Notes under the pieces: generated by a model
What the model was told of the DNA's origin: nothing
Database searches by the model: none
Seen by the model: the letters and a program-made list of their open reading frames with translations, nothing else
NCBI GenBank assembly: GCA_018401375.1
Contig: JAGYKR010000013.1
Span: 1-64,000, forward strand
Direction: 5' to 3'
Origin: Ilumatobacteraceae bacterium
Lineage (GTDB): Bacteria > Actinomycetota > Acidimicrobiia > Acidimicrobiales > Ilumatobacteraceae
DNA: 64,000 nt
Part shown: positions 34,206-43,634 of the stretch, piece after piece
How positions within the stretch are numbered: position 1 is the stretch's first letter
Layout: every line of letters begins with the position of its first letter
Made by a program: the position numbers and the translations under genes

Positions 34206-36758
34206 CTATTCGGTAGCGATCGCCTCAAGGACGTTCATCCGTGAAGCTTTATACGAAGGATAGAGAGCGGCCAGTAAGCCTGCGCAGATTGCGCCGATCA
34301 AGATGACCACCGTGGTGGACGGGGAGAAACTAACGGCGTCGATTACCGAATCGGGAACGGCGATGGCGAGGGCCACCCCGATCAATGATCCGAGGACCAC
34401 ACCGATGACCGCTCCGAAGACAGACACGATGACCGCTTCCCAGCGCACGGTGCGCCGGGTTTGGCGTTTGGTCATGCCCACGGCACGCAAGAGACCGATC
34501 TCCCGGGTGCGTTCGAAGACGGCGAGAGCGAGGGTGATCGAAATCCCGAGGATCGCAATCAGGATCGCAAACAGCAGGAGCGCCGTGATCACAAGCAGCA
34601 ACTGATTGATCTGAGCTTCTTGTTCTTCACGGAATTCGGCGTTGGTCTGCACGATGGCTTGAGGGAATGGCTCCATGGCCGAACGCACTGCGGAATCGCC
34701 AAATGCGGCCTCCACCCCGGGGGCGAGTTTGGCCACCACGAAGAAATCCCGCGGTGGGAGCGGTGAGATGGCTTCAAGGGTCTCAAGCGAGATCAGCCAG
34801 TTACCGGCAACTGCTGCATCGGCGTAGACACCCACCACGGTGAGATCCACGCTGACCCCATTTTGGAAAGTAGCAACCACCACCGAGCCCAGATCCAGAT
34901 TGAGGTTTGCGGCTGGATCTTGGTGGACGAGCACCGCATTGAATCCGAGGTCCTCGTATCCGCCGCGCTGCAGGTCGAGGTCAAGGAGTTCCCCGAGGGC
35001 GGCGGGGTCAGCGGCCCCGAGGGCGGTGCGTTCCCCGTCAATCAGGGCCGGGGCGCCCCGGATCGGTGATACCGCCGATAGCTCGGGTAACGCTCTCAAG
35101 GTGGTGGCCACATCAGGGGTGAGACCCTGAAAGGAGGAGTCGGTGATCACATAGTCAGCGGTGACGGAGCGATCGAGAACCCGTACGAAGGTGTCGCGCA
35201 GCGAGGCGGCAAACACGGCGGCGGCACTGACCAGCGCTACCCCGATCATTAACGCCGACGCACTCGCTGAGGTCCGGCGCGGAGAACGGCCGGCGTTTTG
35301 GCGGGCGAGGATCCCGGGGGTGCGCAACAGTTTGGCTACCGGCCAGCCGAGGAATGCGGTGACGGGGCGGGCGATGGTGGATGAGACCGAGGCTGTGCCG
35401 AGAAACAACAGCAGGCCTCCGCCGCCAGCAAACAAGATCAGGCCGGTGTTCCCGCCGGGGCGCACAAACAGTCCGATCAGGAAGGAGAGCGCGCCAGCGG
35501 AGGTGGCGATCACCCCGCCGAGCAACCGGCGAGTGTTGAGCGCATCGAAACCGAGTTCGGGACGCATCGCCGCCACCGGGGGGATCCGAGCGGCACGGAT
35601 CGCGGGCACCGAGACCGAAGCCAAGGTGATGCCCACACCGACAGCGACGGCTACCAAGATGGTGCGCAGCAGCAAGGTGGTGCCGGTAGGAGGAAACCCG
35701 AGTCCGGCGGCATTGAAGAATGCGATCATCAGTCGGGCCACACCAATCCCGCCGAGGATTCCGATCAGGGTGGCAATGACGGACATCACGAAGGCTTCAA
35801 GGATGATCATCCGGCTGACCTGTCGGGCCGATGCGCCAACAGCGCGCATCAGGGCGAGTTCGCGCAGTCGTTGCCCGATCGTGATCGCAAACACGTTGTT
35901 GATAATGAAGGCGGAAACAAAACTGGTGATGAAAGCAAAGATCAACAGTCCGGTGCCGAAAGCCGAGATCACACTGGAGATCCCGGCCCCTGCCTCTTGC
36001 ACTACTTGGTCTCCGGTGATGACCTCGGTGCGGGGCGGCAGGATCTCCGTGATCCCCGCTTGGACTGTGGCGATATCGGCGCCGTCGGACACGGAGATCG
36101 ATATCACGTCGGCGAGATTGCCGGCATCGAAAACCACCTGCGCGGTAGCGAAGTCGAACACCGCGAGTGTGGCCCCACCGAAACCGTCGGCGTTACCGAG
36201 GGAGACGATGCCGACGATCTCAAACGGGAATCGTCCGGCATCGGTGATGACTTCTACAGCATCGCCGAGGCGGATCCGCTCGCGGTCGGAGGTGGCTTTA
36301 TCGATTCCTACCTCGCTCAGGCCCTCAGGGAAACGACCGTCACGCAGCACGAGCCCGCTCAACTCGGTGTCTGTTGAGTAGGAGACACCAAAGGTCGGGG
36401 CGCCCTGGGTGGTGACCAGTTCGCCGTCTGCGGTCACGAACTGGGCGGTGCGCTGCAGAAACGGTGCGGCCATCCCAACTCCAGGCACGGCCTGAATCTC
36501 ATCGACGAGGGTGTCGGGTAACGGGTCACGGCGGGAGGCGTTGGTACCGAACTCATTAACAGCGCGAACCTCGAGGTCCACGCCGGCATTGACCTCAGCG
36601 AACAGGTTGTCGAAGGTGGCTTTGAGCGAGTCTGCTAACACGAACGAGCCAACCACGAATGAGACGCCGGCCACGATCGCAAAGCCGATCGCGATGGTGC
36701 GGCCGAGTCGGGCGCGCAGGCTTTTGCGGGCCATCAAAGCAGTGGAGCGGATGCTCAT
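34206..36758 (-). CDS. MacB/FtsX-type ABC exporter permease, duplicated
   Basis: An 850-residue inner-membrane protein made of two FtsX-like units. Each has a membrane helix, a large extracytoplasmic domain and three further helices. The N-terminus is SLRARLGRTIAIGFAIVAGV. The first periplasmic part holds NEFGTNASRRDPLPDTLVDE. The first FtsX core is INNVFAITIGQRLRELALMR, followed by AVGASARQVSRMI, and the second is LALAVFERTREIGLLRAVGM, followed by TKRQTRRTVRWEA. The end reads ALYPSYKASRMNVLEAIATE, typical of this family. With the adjacent ATPase it should form a lipoprotein- or peptide-handling exporter, working by mechanical pulling rather than a channel. Substrate is unknown. Confidence 0.9.
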   Translation of the reverse strand: MSIRSTALMARKSLRARLGRTIAIGFAIVAGVSFVVGSFVLADSLKATFDNLFAEVNAGVDLEVRAVNEFGTNASRRDPLPDTLVDEIQAVPGVGMAAPFLQRTAQFVTADGELVTTQGAPTFGVSYSTDTELSGLVLRDGRFPEGLSEVGIDKATSDRERIRLGDAVEVITDAGRFPFEIVGIVSLGNADGFGGATLAVFDFATAQVVFDAGNLADVISISVSDGADIATVQAGITEILPPRTEVITGDQVVQEAGAGISSVISAFGTGLLIFAFITSFVSAFIINNVFAITIGQRLRELALMRAVGASARQVSRMIILEAFVMSVIATLIGILGGIGVARLMIAFFNAAGLGFPPTGTTLLLRTILVAVAVGVGITLASVSVPAIRAARIPPVAAMRPELGFDALNTRRLLGGVIATSAGALSFLIGLFVRPGGNTGLILFAGGGGLLLFLGTASVSSTIARPVTAFLGWPVAKLLRTPGILARQNAGRSPRRTSASASALMIGVALVSAAAVFAASLRDTFVRVLDRSVTADYVITDSSFQGLTPDVATTLRALPELSAVSPIRGAPALIDGERTALGAADPAALGELLDLDLQRGGYEDLGFNAVLVHQDPAANLNLDLGSVVVATFQNGVSVDLTVVGVYADAAVAGNWLISLETLEAISPLPPRDFFVVAKLAPGVEAAFGDSAVRSAMEPFPQAIVQTNAEFREEQEAQINQLLLVITALLLFAILIAILGISITLALAVFERTREIGLLRAVGMTKRQTRRTVRWEAVIVSVFGAVIGVVLGSLIGVALAIAVPDSVIDAVSFSPSTTVVILIGAICAGLLAALYPSYKASRMNVLEAIATE

Positions 36759-37505
36759 CTACTCACCGAAACCCTTCATATGGTCGAGGACCCGTTCGGC
36801 GGTGGGATCGAGCATTTCATCTACCACCTTTCCGTCTCCGAGGAAGATGATCCGATCGGCATAGGAGGCAGCCACCGGATCGTGGGTCACCATCACGATG
36901 GTCTGATGGTGCTCATCCACCGCGGCGCGCATGAACTTCAAAATTTCGGTACCGGTACGGGAATCGAGATTCCCGGTGGGTTCATCGCCAAAGATGATCT
37001 GGGGACGAGAGGCCATCGCCCGAGCCACAGCGACCCGCTGTTGTTGGCCGCCGGACAGTTCGGACGGGCGGTGCGTCAATCGGTCACCGAGACCGACTGC
37101 AGCGATCACCTCATCGATCCAGGCCTGGTCCCCGCGTTCGCCACCGAGCATCTGGGGGAGCACGATGTTTTCATACGCGTTGAGGGTGGGGATGAGATTA
37201 AAGGTTTGGAACACAAACCCAACTTGGGTGCGGCGCAGTTCGGTGAGTTCACGATCATTGAGGGTGGATAGGTCCACCTCACCGATGTGGACCGAACCCT
37301 CACTTAAGGTGTCAAGGCCGGCCAAGCAGTGCAATAGGGTGCTCTTTCCGGAGCCGGAGGGACCCATGATCGCCGTGAAGCGGCCAGATTCGAAGGCCAC
37401 AGTCACGCCATCGAGTGCGCGGACCTCGCTCTCGCCGTCCCCATAGATCTTGTAAGCGTTAGTGACCGATGCTGCGTGGCCCTGAGATTGGATGCCAGGA
37501 GTCAT
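36759..37505 (-). CDS. ABC ATPase, LolD/MacB type
   Basis: A 248-residue ATPase with [20 protein letters not shown] (Walker A), RTQVGFVFQTFNLIPTLNAY (Q-loop), LSGGQQQRVAVARAMASRPQ (signature), IIFGDEPTGNLDS (Walker B) and MVTHDPVAASYADR. The pattern fits ATPases paired with MacB/FtsX permeases. Its stop is immediately followed by the permease start, so the two are clearly one operon. Confidence 0.94.
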   Translation of the reverse strand: MTPGIQSQGHAASVTNAYKIYGDGESEVRALDGVTVAFESGRFTAIMGPSGSGKSTLLHCLAGLDTLSEGSVHIGEVDLSTLNDRELTELRRTQVGFVFQTFNLIPTLNAYENIVLPQMLGGERGDQAWIDEVIAAVGLGDRLTHRPSELSGGQQQRVAVARAMASRPQIIFGDEPTGNLDSRTGTEILKFMRAAVDEHHQTIVMVTHDPVAASYADRIIFLGDGKVVDEMLDPTAERVLDHMKGFGE

Positions 37506-37542
37506 GTGATCTGTCTATCTGGATTCCGGACCGTAAGGGTTT

Positions 37543-37914
37543 TCAGATGCGTTCGGCGATCCACCAGGCGAGGTTGTGACGGTCAGGGTGGCTGAGCGCG
37601 ATCAGTTTCGGGGTGCGTCCCCGGAGTTCAAGAACGAGAGCTTCACGATCCCGGTGGAGTAGCACCCAGGCGCGAGCACGGGGTCGCTGAGTGTCGTCAC
37701 GGAGTAAGAAATGACCGGCCACGATCAGCCCGGGAAAGTGGGTTCCCCCGATCCTCCACGTGAGGCGTGACCTGACGACGGAGCGGGGGAGCACATTGGC
37801 CGAGATGATCTCAAAGAGTTCAATCGTGCGGCCTCGGCTGAGTGACCAGATGCTGTCCCAACCTGTGCAGCGGATGTGAACCTGTGAGTCGGTGACAACG
37901 ACCGAGACTGCCAT
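37543..37914 (-). CDS. Small conserved-looking protein of unknown function
   Basis: A 123-residue protein, chosen start ATG 37914 because GGGAGG lies just before it (the longer reading from 37998 lacks a ribosome site). It is beta-rich, with VVVTDSQVHIRCTGWDSIWS and LSRGRTIELFEIISANVLPR in the first half, GGTHFPGLIVAGHFLLRDDT in the middle, and VLELRGRTPKLIALSHPDRH near the end. This looks like a small PH-like or beta-sandwich fold, as in several short actinobacterial proteins. No recognised motif; function not assigned. It stands alone between the exporter operon and the divergent uptake operon. Confidence 0.62.
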   Translation of the reverse strand: MAVSVVVTDSQVHIRCTGWDSIWSLSRGRTIELFEIISANVLPRSVVRSRLTWRIGGTHFPGLIVAGHFLLRDDTQRPRARAWVLLHRDREALVLELRGRTPKLIALSHPDRHNLAWWIAERI

Positions 37915-38003
37915 GACCTCCCACGGTAGTCCTCCGCGTGGACAGCTGCGGGCAGAAATGTGTCGAAAAAATTGCACCTCGGTAGGTTGCGGATTCATAA
38001 AAC

Positions 38004-38038
38004 ATGACTAAGTTGATCGGAATTACAGGATTAGTCAT
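38004..38038. promoter_or_regulatory. Inverted repeat upstream of the DUF4242/importer operon
   Basis: ATGACTAA (38004-38011) and TTAGTCAT (38031-38038) form a perfect 8-base dyad with a 19-base centre, 26 bases before the DUF4242 gene start. TTGATC at 38013 inside the centre could serve as a -35 element. The shape fits a dimeric regulator binding two half-sites. It would be an operator for the following five-gene operon. Confidence 0.45.
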
Positions 38039-38064
38039 CAATCAGTGATCGAAAGGGTTAAGCC

Positions 38065-38580
38065 ATGGGCTTGTTTCTTGCAGAATTCGCACCTACTGGT
38101 GAAGTGGAGCCGTTGCTTGATGCAATCCGCTCAGCGGCGGAGGCCGTCGGCGGAGAGTTCATTGAGGCCCAGGTCACCGCTGGGGCAGAGCGAGTGTTCG
38201 TGGTGGTGGAACACACCGATTCATCCGCGGTGGATGCAGCGCTCAGTGGACTGTTGCCGGGTATCGATCCGGTCACTGCGGTCCGTCTCGTCGGCGACGA
38301 CCTCGCCCGGATCAAAGCGGCACGGGGCAGTGCGGGCTACCTCGTGGAATGGGATCTGCCCGCTGGGCTGACCATGGAGGCCTACTTGGCTCGCAAAAAA
38401 GAGAAGGCACCGCTGTATGCCGAGGTGCCCGAAACCCAGTTCCTGCGGACCTATGTCCGTGAGGACATGGTCAAGTGCCTGTGCTTTTACGATGCGCCCG
38501 ATACCGAGGCCGTGCTCAAGGCGCGAGCAGTGGTGGGTGCTCCGGTAGACCGCTTCCACTCGCTGGCGCCTCAGTCGTGA
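38065..38580 (+). CDS. DUF4242-domain protein
   Basis: A 171-residue protein. Its C-terminal half (AEVPETQFLRTYVREDMVKC, LCFYDAPDTEAVLKARAVVG, APVDRFHSLAP) matches DUF4242, a ferredoxin-like-fold domain found in a nickel-binding Streptomyces protein and others. The N-terminal half has a second ferredoxin-like unit (MGLFLAEFAPTGEVEPLLDA, ERVFVVVEHTDSSAVDAALS). It is the first gene of a tight operon with a flavoprotein and an ABC importer. The role is unknown; it could bind a metal or sense the imported compound. Confidence 0.75.
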   Translation: MGLFLAEFAPTGEVEPLLDAIRSAAEAVGGEFIEAQVTAGAERVFVVVEHTDSSAVDAALSGLLPGIDPVTAVRLVGDDLARIKAARGSAGYLVEWDLPAGLTMEAYLARKKEKAPLYAEVPETQFLRTYVREDMVKCLCFYDAPDTEAVLKARAVVGAPVDRFHSLAPQS

Positions 38581-39602
38581 ACGCACGGCCCAGCACCGTG
38601 CCAGAAATAGTTACGGATATGGATCCAGAAATAGTCACGGACATTTCTGGCCCGACTGCAGCGCAACGTGTGGCGGCACAGGCCACTCGGATCTCCGAGA
38701 TGGCCAAAGTGGATATGGCCGAGGCCTTCATGGAATGGGCCCATGTCATGACGGCCCATTACGTGTCCATGGCCGATCAGGGTCAGGAGAGCGCGCATGT
38801 CCAGGCCGTGAAGAATGCGCTCGAACAGCGGACTCGACCCGGTTCAACGGCGATGGCAGGTGCGTTTAAAGATGTGGTTGGGGTGGCTGAACTTCCGGTC
38901 ATCTGGCGTGAGGTGGGCGAAGAGATCCAGCTCGATGGGCCGATCGCATGGGCCTCCAATCTGTGGGAGAACGCAGTCATGGTCACCGCTGCCCGGCATG
39001 AAGTGACCGGTCAACGGATCGTCGTGGTGATCGATGTGGACCATCCGGGAATCACTGTGTCCCCGATTACCGACTTGTTGGCCCTCGGCGAAACCGCCTC
39101 GGGGACCCTGCAGTTAGATCAGGTAGTGATTCCGGTGGATCAGGTTCTCCACCGCAGTTTGGCGGACTTTGCTCGGCGGGTCCGGACCCGTTTCTTGGCC
39201 TTGCAGACCTCGTTTTGCCTCGGTTTGAGCGAGGCCTCCCTAGCAGCTTGCGCTCAGAACACAGGTGGATCACCCACCGGTAGCGATGTGAATGTGGTGT
39301 TCCACGATCAGCACTCAACATTGGTGAGCCGGCTCGATCGACTGCGCTTCGAACTTGACTCGGTGATTGCTGCGATCACTGATGAGCCTGCCACCGCAGC
39401 GGAGATCACTGCAGCGATTTCACTGCGACTCGAGGCCGCCGTGTTGGCTCGAGAGGCAACCCAGATCGAACTGTGCATCAGTGGAGGTCGTGGCTACGTG
39501 GCCTCTTCGCCTACGGCGCGCCGCCTGCGCGAGGCAATGTTCATTCCTGTTCAATCCCCCACGGAAGGGCAACTGCGATGGGAACTGACGCGCTCCGCCT
39601 GA
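38577..39602 (+). CDS. Short acyl-CoA-dehydrogenase-fold flavoprotein
   Basis: A 341-residue protein with the acyl-CoA dehydrogenase beta-domain pattern. LDGPIAWASNLWENAVMVTA sits where family members have DGxKxWAS, and ASGTLQLDQVVIPVDQVLHR is followed by a C-terminal helical part ending CISGGRGYVASSPTARRLRE. The N-terminal alpha domain is short and the catalytic base is not obvious, so true acyl-CoA dehydrogenation is doubtful. Desulfurisation or monooxygenase relatives such as DszC and SfnC share this fold, which fits the sulfonate-type importer that follows. The start is GTG 38577, overlapping the DUF4242 stop. A 24-base repeat lies in its first 25 codons. Confidence 0.72.
   Translation: MNARPSTVPEIVTDMDPEIVTDISGPTAAQRVAAQATRISEMAKVDMAEAFMEWAHVMTAHYVSMADQGQESAHVQAVKNALEQRTRPGSTAMAGAFKDVVGVAELPVIWREVGEEIQLDGPIAWASNLWENAVMVTAARHEVTGQRIVVVIDVDHPGITVSPITDLLALGETASGTLQLDQVVIPVDQVLHRSLADFARRVRTRFLALQTSFCLGLSEASLAACAQNTGGSPTGSDVNVVFHDQHSTLVSRLDRLRFELDSVIAAITDEPATAAEITAAISLRLEAAVLAREATQIELCISGGRGYVASSPTARRLREAMFIPVQSPTEGQLRWELTRSA
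38601..38648 (+). repeat. 24-base direct repeat, two units, near the flavoprotein start
   Basis: CCAGAAATAGTTACGGATATG (38601 onward) is repeated as CCAGAAATAGTCACGGACATT (38625 onward), two 24-base imperfect units in frame. They encode PEIVTDMD and PEIVTDIS near the N-terminus of the flavoprotein. Confidence 0.8.
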
Positions 39603-40345
39603 GTGGGATCAGCCTGACCCTCGGGCAGGGTTCTGAGTCCCATCAGGTGCTCGAGAACGTGGATCTTGGGGTGCGCACGGGTGAACTTCTCGTGATCCTC
39701 GGGCCAAGTGGCAGTGGGAAATCCACGCTGTTGTCAGTGATGGCGGGGCTGATTCACCCCGATGCTGGCGAGATCTCGCGACCCGAAGATCCCGATGCGC
39801 ACCTCCCCGGGATTGTCTTCCAAGAACCGTTGCTGTTGCCTTGGGCCACGGTGGCAGACAATGTGGCGCTCGGTCTGCGCTACCGGCGTCACCGGCTCCG
39901 AACCGGTTCTCGGATGCGGGCACCCGAACGCCGCCGAGCTGCTCGGGCGCTATTGGGCGAGCTTGGGATTGGGCATCTCGCCGATCGATATCCGGATCAA
40001 CTTTCGGGCGGCCAAGCCCAGCGGGTCGCAATCGCCCGAACGATCATTACCGAGCCCTCCATTTTGTTGATGGACGAACCCTTCGGAGCCTTGGACCTCG
40101 CGACCCGTTCGGATCTGCAGCGGTGGCTTCTGGAATTGCGTGCGGCACGGGATCTGACCATCGTGTTCGTGACCCACGATCTCGAAGAAGCCCAACTGCT
40201 CGGAGATCGACTCGTGGTTCTTAACGGGCCGTTGAGCCAAGTGGAAACCGTGGAACGTGCCGACGGCACCTTCAACCGCACCGACCTCCTTCGGCATCTG
40301 ACCCCGGTGGGAGCCGACACCCCCTCTTTCAAGGAAATAGCATGA
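39578..40345 (+). CDS. ABC importer ATPase (nitrate/sulfonate/taurine type)
   Basis: A 255-residue ATPase with [20 protein letters not shown] (Walker A), GIVFQEPLLLPWATVADNVA (Q-loop, the LLPW typical of SsuB/TauB/NrtD), LSGGQAQRVAIARTIITEPS (signature), ILLMDEPFGALD (Walker B) and VFVTHDLEEAQLLGDR. ATG 39578, with GGAAGG upstream, overlaps the preceding gene by 25 bases. It powers the importer formed with the Tat-type binding protein and permease that follow. Confidence 0.92.
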   Translation: MGTDALRLSGISLTLGQGSESHQVLENVDLGVRTGELLVILGPSGSGKSTLLSVMAGLIHPDAGEISRPEDPDAHLPGIVFQEPLLLPWATVADNVALGLRYRRHRLRTGSRMRAPERRRAARALLGELGIGHLADRYPDQLSGGQAQRVAIARTIITEPSILLMDEPFGALDLATRSDLQRWLLELRAARDLTIVFVTHDLEEAQLLGDRLVVLNGPLSQVETVERADGTFNRTDLLRHLTPVGADTPSFKEIA

Positions 40346-41583
40346 CGAATCACTCCCATTCTCACCATGTGGATCAGCCGCGCTTTGATCGGCGGACGGC
40401 GTTGCGCCTCGCTCTCGGAGCCGGAGCGGTGATGGCCGGTGGAGGGATCCTCGCGGCCTGTGGTGGATCCGAACAGACATCCTCGGGTCCGGCCACCTCG
40501 GGTGCTCCCGGGGATAGCCCATCGTTTGGGACCATGCGCGTGGGCTATCTGCCGATCACCGATGCCTCACCACTGCTCGTGGCTCACGGATCGGGTGCGT
40601 TAGCTCGTCGGGGTTTCGATGCTCCCACCCCGACGTTGTTTCGGTCATGGCCGAACATCGTCGAAGCGTTCCAATCACGCCAAGTCGATGTGGTGCACCT
40701 ATTGATGCCGATGGCGGTGCAGTTACGTTTTGACAAGAAGCAGCCGATCAAGGTCCTGACCTGGAACCACACGAACGGATCCGCCCTGACCGTTGCGCCC
40801 TCTGTTGACTCGGTAGATGATTTAGCAGGGACCACGGTTGCGATTCCGTTTTGGTTTTCCGTCCACAATGTGGTTCTCCAACAGGTGTTGCGATCACGGG
40901 GGCTCGAGGCCGTGATCGACACCGAACCCTCGGTCGTAGCGCGCACCGTGCGTCTCGTGGTGATGCCCCCGTCAGATATGCCGGCCGCCCTGCAGAGCGG
41001 TTCGATCGCCGGGTTCATCGTGGCGGATCCGTTTAACGCTCTGGCCGAACTGGCTGGGGCGGGCAAGATTCTGCGCTTCACCGGCGATGTATGGCAAGAA
41101 CACGCTTGCTGTGTGTCGGTGGTGCATCAGTCGCTGGTGGACGAGTCACCCGATGCGGCCCAAGCCCTCGTGGATGCGATGGCGGAGGCGCAGCTCGCAT
41201 TGCGCTCGGATCGGATCGCCAGTGCGCAGATGCTCGTAGACGGCGGATATTTGCCCCAGTCCATCGAGTCGGTGACCCGGGCCCTGACCCATTACGACCA
41301 AGATGAGTACGGCCCAACTGGCGCGATCACGCACCCCGAGTGGGCCTCGGAGCGAATCGGTTTTCAGCCGTACCCGTTTGCCAGTTATACCGAGCGTTTG
41401 ATCACGGAGTTGCGTTCTACGAAGGTGGATGGTGACTCCTCATTCCTCGGTCAGATCGATCTGGCCTCGGCCCACATGGACTTGGTCGCCGTCGGTTTGG
41501 CCGAGCGGGCAATGGAGGCACAAGGTGGGATCGGTGCGTTCGGTCTCGACTCCCTCCAACGAACCGAGGTCATCGCTCCGTGA
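40342..41583 (+). CDS. ABC importer binding lipoprotein with Tat-type signal (SsuA/TauA/NMT1 type)
   Basis: A 413-residue extracytoplasmic binding protein. The N-terminus has a twin-arginine motif DRRTALRL, a hydrophobic stretch and a lipobox ILAACGG, so it is a Tat-exported lipoprotein. The mature part has MRVGYLPITDASPLLVAHGS, VVHLLMPMAVQLRF, GTTVAIPFWFSVHN and a C-terminal FQPYPFASYTERL, all typical of periplasmic-binding proteins for sulfonates, taurine, nitrate or pyrimidine precursors. Its start overlaps the ATPase stop (ATGA). The actual ligand is not predictable. Confidence 0.9.
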   Translation: MTNHSHSHHVDQPRFDRRTALRLALGAGAVMAGGGILAACGGSEQTSSGPATSGAPGDSPSFGTMRVGYLPITDASPLLVAHGSGALARRGFDAPTPTLFRSWPNIVEAFQSRQVDVVHLLMPMAVQLRFDKKQPIKVLTWNHTNGSALTVAPSVDSVDDLAGTTVAIPFWFSVHNVVLQQVLRSRGLEAVIDTEPSVVARTVRLVVMPPSDMPAALQSGSIAGFIVADPFNALAELAGAGKILRFTGDVWQEHACCVSVVHQSLVDESPDAAQALVDAMAEAQLALRSDRIASAQMLVDGGYLPQSIESVTRALTHYDQDEYGPTGAITHPEWASERIGFQPYPFASYTERLITELRSTKVDGDSSFLGQIDLASAHMDLVAVGLAERAMEAQGGIGAFGLDSLQRTEVIAP

Positions 41584-42362
41584 GTAACACGGGAGCCTTC
41601 ACTTCCCGAACGCGCCTTTACGCAGCACGGGTGGCGACGGTGGCCATGGCATGTGGATTGTGGTGGCTCGGCACCCAACTCGGCGGTCGGAATAACCCGA
41701 TCATCGCCCAGTTCGGTCCGGCTGATGCTGTGCCGGCCTTCGTTGATCTGTGGGTGGACGGCTCAGCGATCCGGGACGCCATCACCAGTTTGCGCCGACT
41801 CGGAGTTGGGCTTCTGATTGCGGTGGGGCTCGGGGTGCCGCTCGGGCTGATCCTCGGTATGCGTGCCGGGGTAGAGCAAGCCAGTGCCCCGGTGGTGCAG
41901 CTACTGAGAATGATTTCGCCCTTGGCGTGGGCGCCGGCTGCGGTCTCGGTGTTTGGGATCGGCGATGCACCAGTGACGTTCCTTGTGGCCATCGCCGCGA
42001 TCTGGCCGGTGGCTCTTGGTACCGCAGCCGGGGTGCGGGCGCTCTCACCGGGATGGACCAAGGTGGCGCGCTCGCTCGGGGCGGCTCCGATCGAGCATCT
42101 CCAGACCGTGGTTTTGCCGGGGGTGAGACCTCAGATTCTGACCTCGGTGCGCCTCGCGCTCGGGGTGGGCTGGATCGTGTTGGTCCCCGCTGAGATGCTC
42201 GGCGTGGATTCGGGTCTCGGGTATGCGGTGCTTAACGCCCGCGACCGACTGGACTATGGGCAGCTCGCAGCGACCATCATTGTGATCGGGTCCATCGGGT
42301 ACATGATCGACGCGATCTTCCAGCGGTTGCTCAGCCCTCGCCGAAACCGGAGCGTCCGTTAG
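41580..42362 (+). CDS. ABC importer permease (SsuC/TauC type)
   Basis: A 260-residue inner-membrane permease with about six hydrophobic helices and the EAA-like coupling loop RALSPGWTKVARSLGAAPIE, HLQTVVLPGV. The N-terminal part FVDLWVDGSAIRDAITSLRR leads into helix VGLLIAVGLGVPLGLILG. This is the BPD_transp_1 pattern of sulfonate, taurine and nitrate importers. It overlaps the binding-protein stop (GTGA), completing the operon, and is convergent with the thiolase gene. Confidence 0.92.
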   Translation: MSNTGAFTSRTRLYAARVATVAMACGLWWLGTQLGGRNNPIIAQFGPADAVPAFVDLWVDGSAIRDAITSLRRLGVGLLIAVGLGVPLGLILGMRAGVEQASAPVVQLLRMISPLAWAPAAVSVFGIGDAPVTFLVAIAAIWPVALGTAAGVRALSPGWTKVARSLGAAPIEHLQTVVLPGVRPQILTSVRLALGVGWIVLVPAEMLGVDSGLGYAVLNARDRLDYGQLAATIIVIGSIGYMIDAIFQRLLSPRRNRSVR

Positions 42363-43592
42363 TCACAGTCGTTCGATGATGGTTGCGGTGCCCATGCCAC
42401 CGCCGGTGCACATCGCCACCATGCCGGTGGACAGGTCCTGACGTTCGAGTTCGTCCACAAGGGTGCCGATCAGCATCGCTCCGGTGGCGCCGATCGGGTG
42501 GCCGAGGGCCATGGCCCCGCCATTCACATTGACCTTGGAGGGATCGGCTCCGGTGTCGCGTAAGAAGCGCAGCACCACCGACGCAAAGGCTTCATTGACC
42601 TCCCACAGATCGATGTCGCCCACGCCCATGCCAGCCTTGGCGAGGCACTTGAGCGCCGCCGGGCCGGGAGCGGTCAACATGATGAGTGGCTCATCGGCAG
42701 CCACAGCCGACATCACGATGCGTGCCCGGGGCGTGAGTCCGTGGGACTTCGCGTAGCTGGGTGAAGCAAGCAAAACGGCCCCGGCTCCATCCACCACACC
42801 AGAAGAGTTCCCGGCGTGATGCACATGGTTGAGCTCCACCCCCGGATACTTCTGCGCGATTAACCCCACCATCGTGAGGTCGCTTTGTTCCATCTTCATG
42901 TCGCGCATTCCGGGGAAGCTTGGAGCCAGCGAGGCCAGTGACTCGATGGTGGTGCCGGGTCGTGGATGCTGTTCGGTGGCTAAGGCCACGGACCCGTCGG
43001 GGTTCACGATGGGGACCAGGCTCCTATCAAACCGGCCCTCGGCGATGGCCACTGCGGCTCGGCGTTGGCTCTCTGCCGCCAACGCATCGCAGTCTGCGCG
43101 GCTCCATCCGTCCAAGGTGGCGATCAGGTCAGCGGACAGCCCCTGTGGGACTTGGGGATGGGTGGCGAGCAGATGCGGATTGTTGGCATGGAAGCCATCG
43201 GTCCCGTTGCGGGCAGCGTGGCTCATCGATTCGATGCCGCATCCGACCACGAGATCCTGATGGCCTGACCCGATCCCCATCGCAGCAAAGGTCACCGCTT
43301 GTTGGCCTGACCCACAAAACCGGTTCAAGGTCACTCCGGGCACCGTGATCGGCCAACCGGCATCGAGCACCGCCATCCGGCCGATGTCGTGGGCGTGATC
43401 TCCGGCGTGCGATCCGTTGCCGGTTACAACGTCTTCTACATCGGCCGGGTTAATCCCCGTTCGTTCCACGAGCGCGTTGAGGATCTGGCCCAAAATGTTC
43501 TGAGGGTGCAGATGAGCCAGACCACCCTTACCGGGTTTGCCGGTGCCCCGTGGTGAGCGGGCGGTGTCGATGATCCAAGCTTCGGTGCTCAT
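42363..43592 (-). CDS. Acetyl-CoA acetyltransferase / thiolase
   Basis: A 409-residue thiolase that joins or splits acyl-CoA units in fatty-acid degradation or acetoacetyl-CoA synthesis. The three catalytic elements are the nucleophilic Cys in [12 protein letters not shown] (about residue 93), the His in [15 protein letters not shown], and the second Cys in [15 protein letters not shown] 43592 was chosen because GAAGGAG precedes it. Length is normal. Degradative (FadA) and biosynthetic (PhaA) functions cannot be separated by eye. Confidence 0.93.
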   Translation of the reverse strand: MSTEAWIIDTARSPRGTGKPGKGGLAHLHPQNILGQILNALVERTGINPADVEDVVTGNGSHAGDHAHDIGRMAVLDAGWPITVPGVTLNRFCGSGQQAVTFAAMGIGSGHQDLVVGCGIESMSHAARNGTDGFHANNPHLLATHPQVPQGLSADLIATLDGWSRADCDALAAESQRRAAVAIAEGRFDRSLVPIVNPDGSVALATEQHPRPGTTIESLASLAPSFPGMRDMKMEQSDLTMVGLIAQKYPGVELNHVHHAGNSSGVVDGAGAVLLASPSYAKSHGLTPRARIVMSAVAADEPLIMLTAPGPAALKCLAKAGMGVGDIDLWEVNEAFASVVLRFLRDTGADPSKVNVNGGAMALGHPIGATGAMLIGTLVDELERQDLSTGMVAMCTGGGMGTATIIERL

Positions 43593-43634
43593 TGCGGCTC
43601 CTTCGGAGAACAAGTGGTGAAGAGTAGGCGGATT

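Noticed and set aside
40342-40465. Alternative that the binding protein is cytoplasmic, because of the His-rich start
   Set aside because: A twin-arginine motif, hydrophobic stretch and lipobox follow, so export as a lipoprotein is clear.
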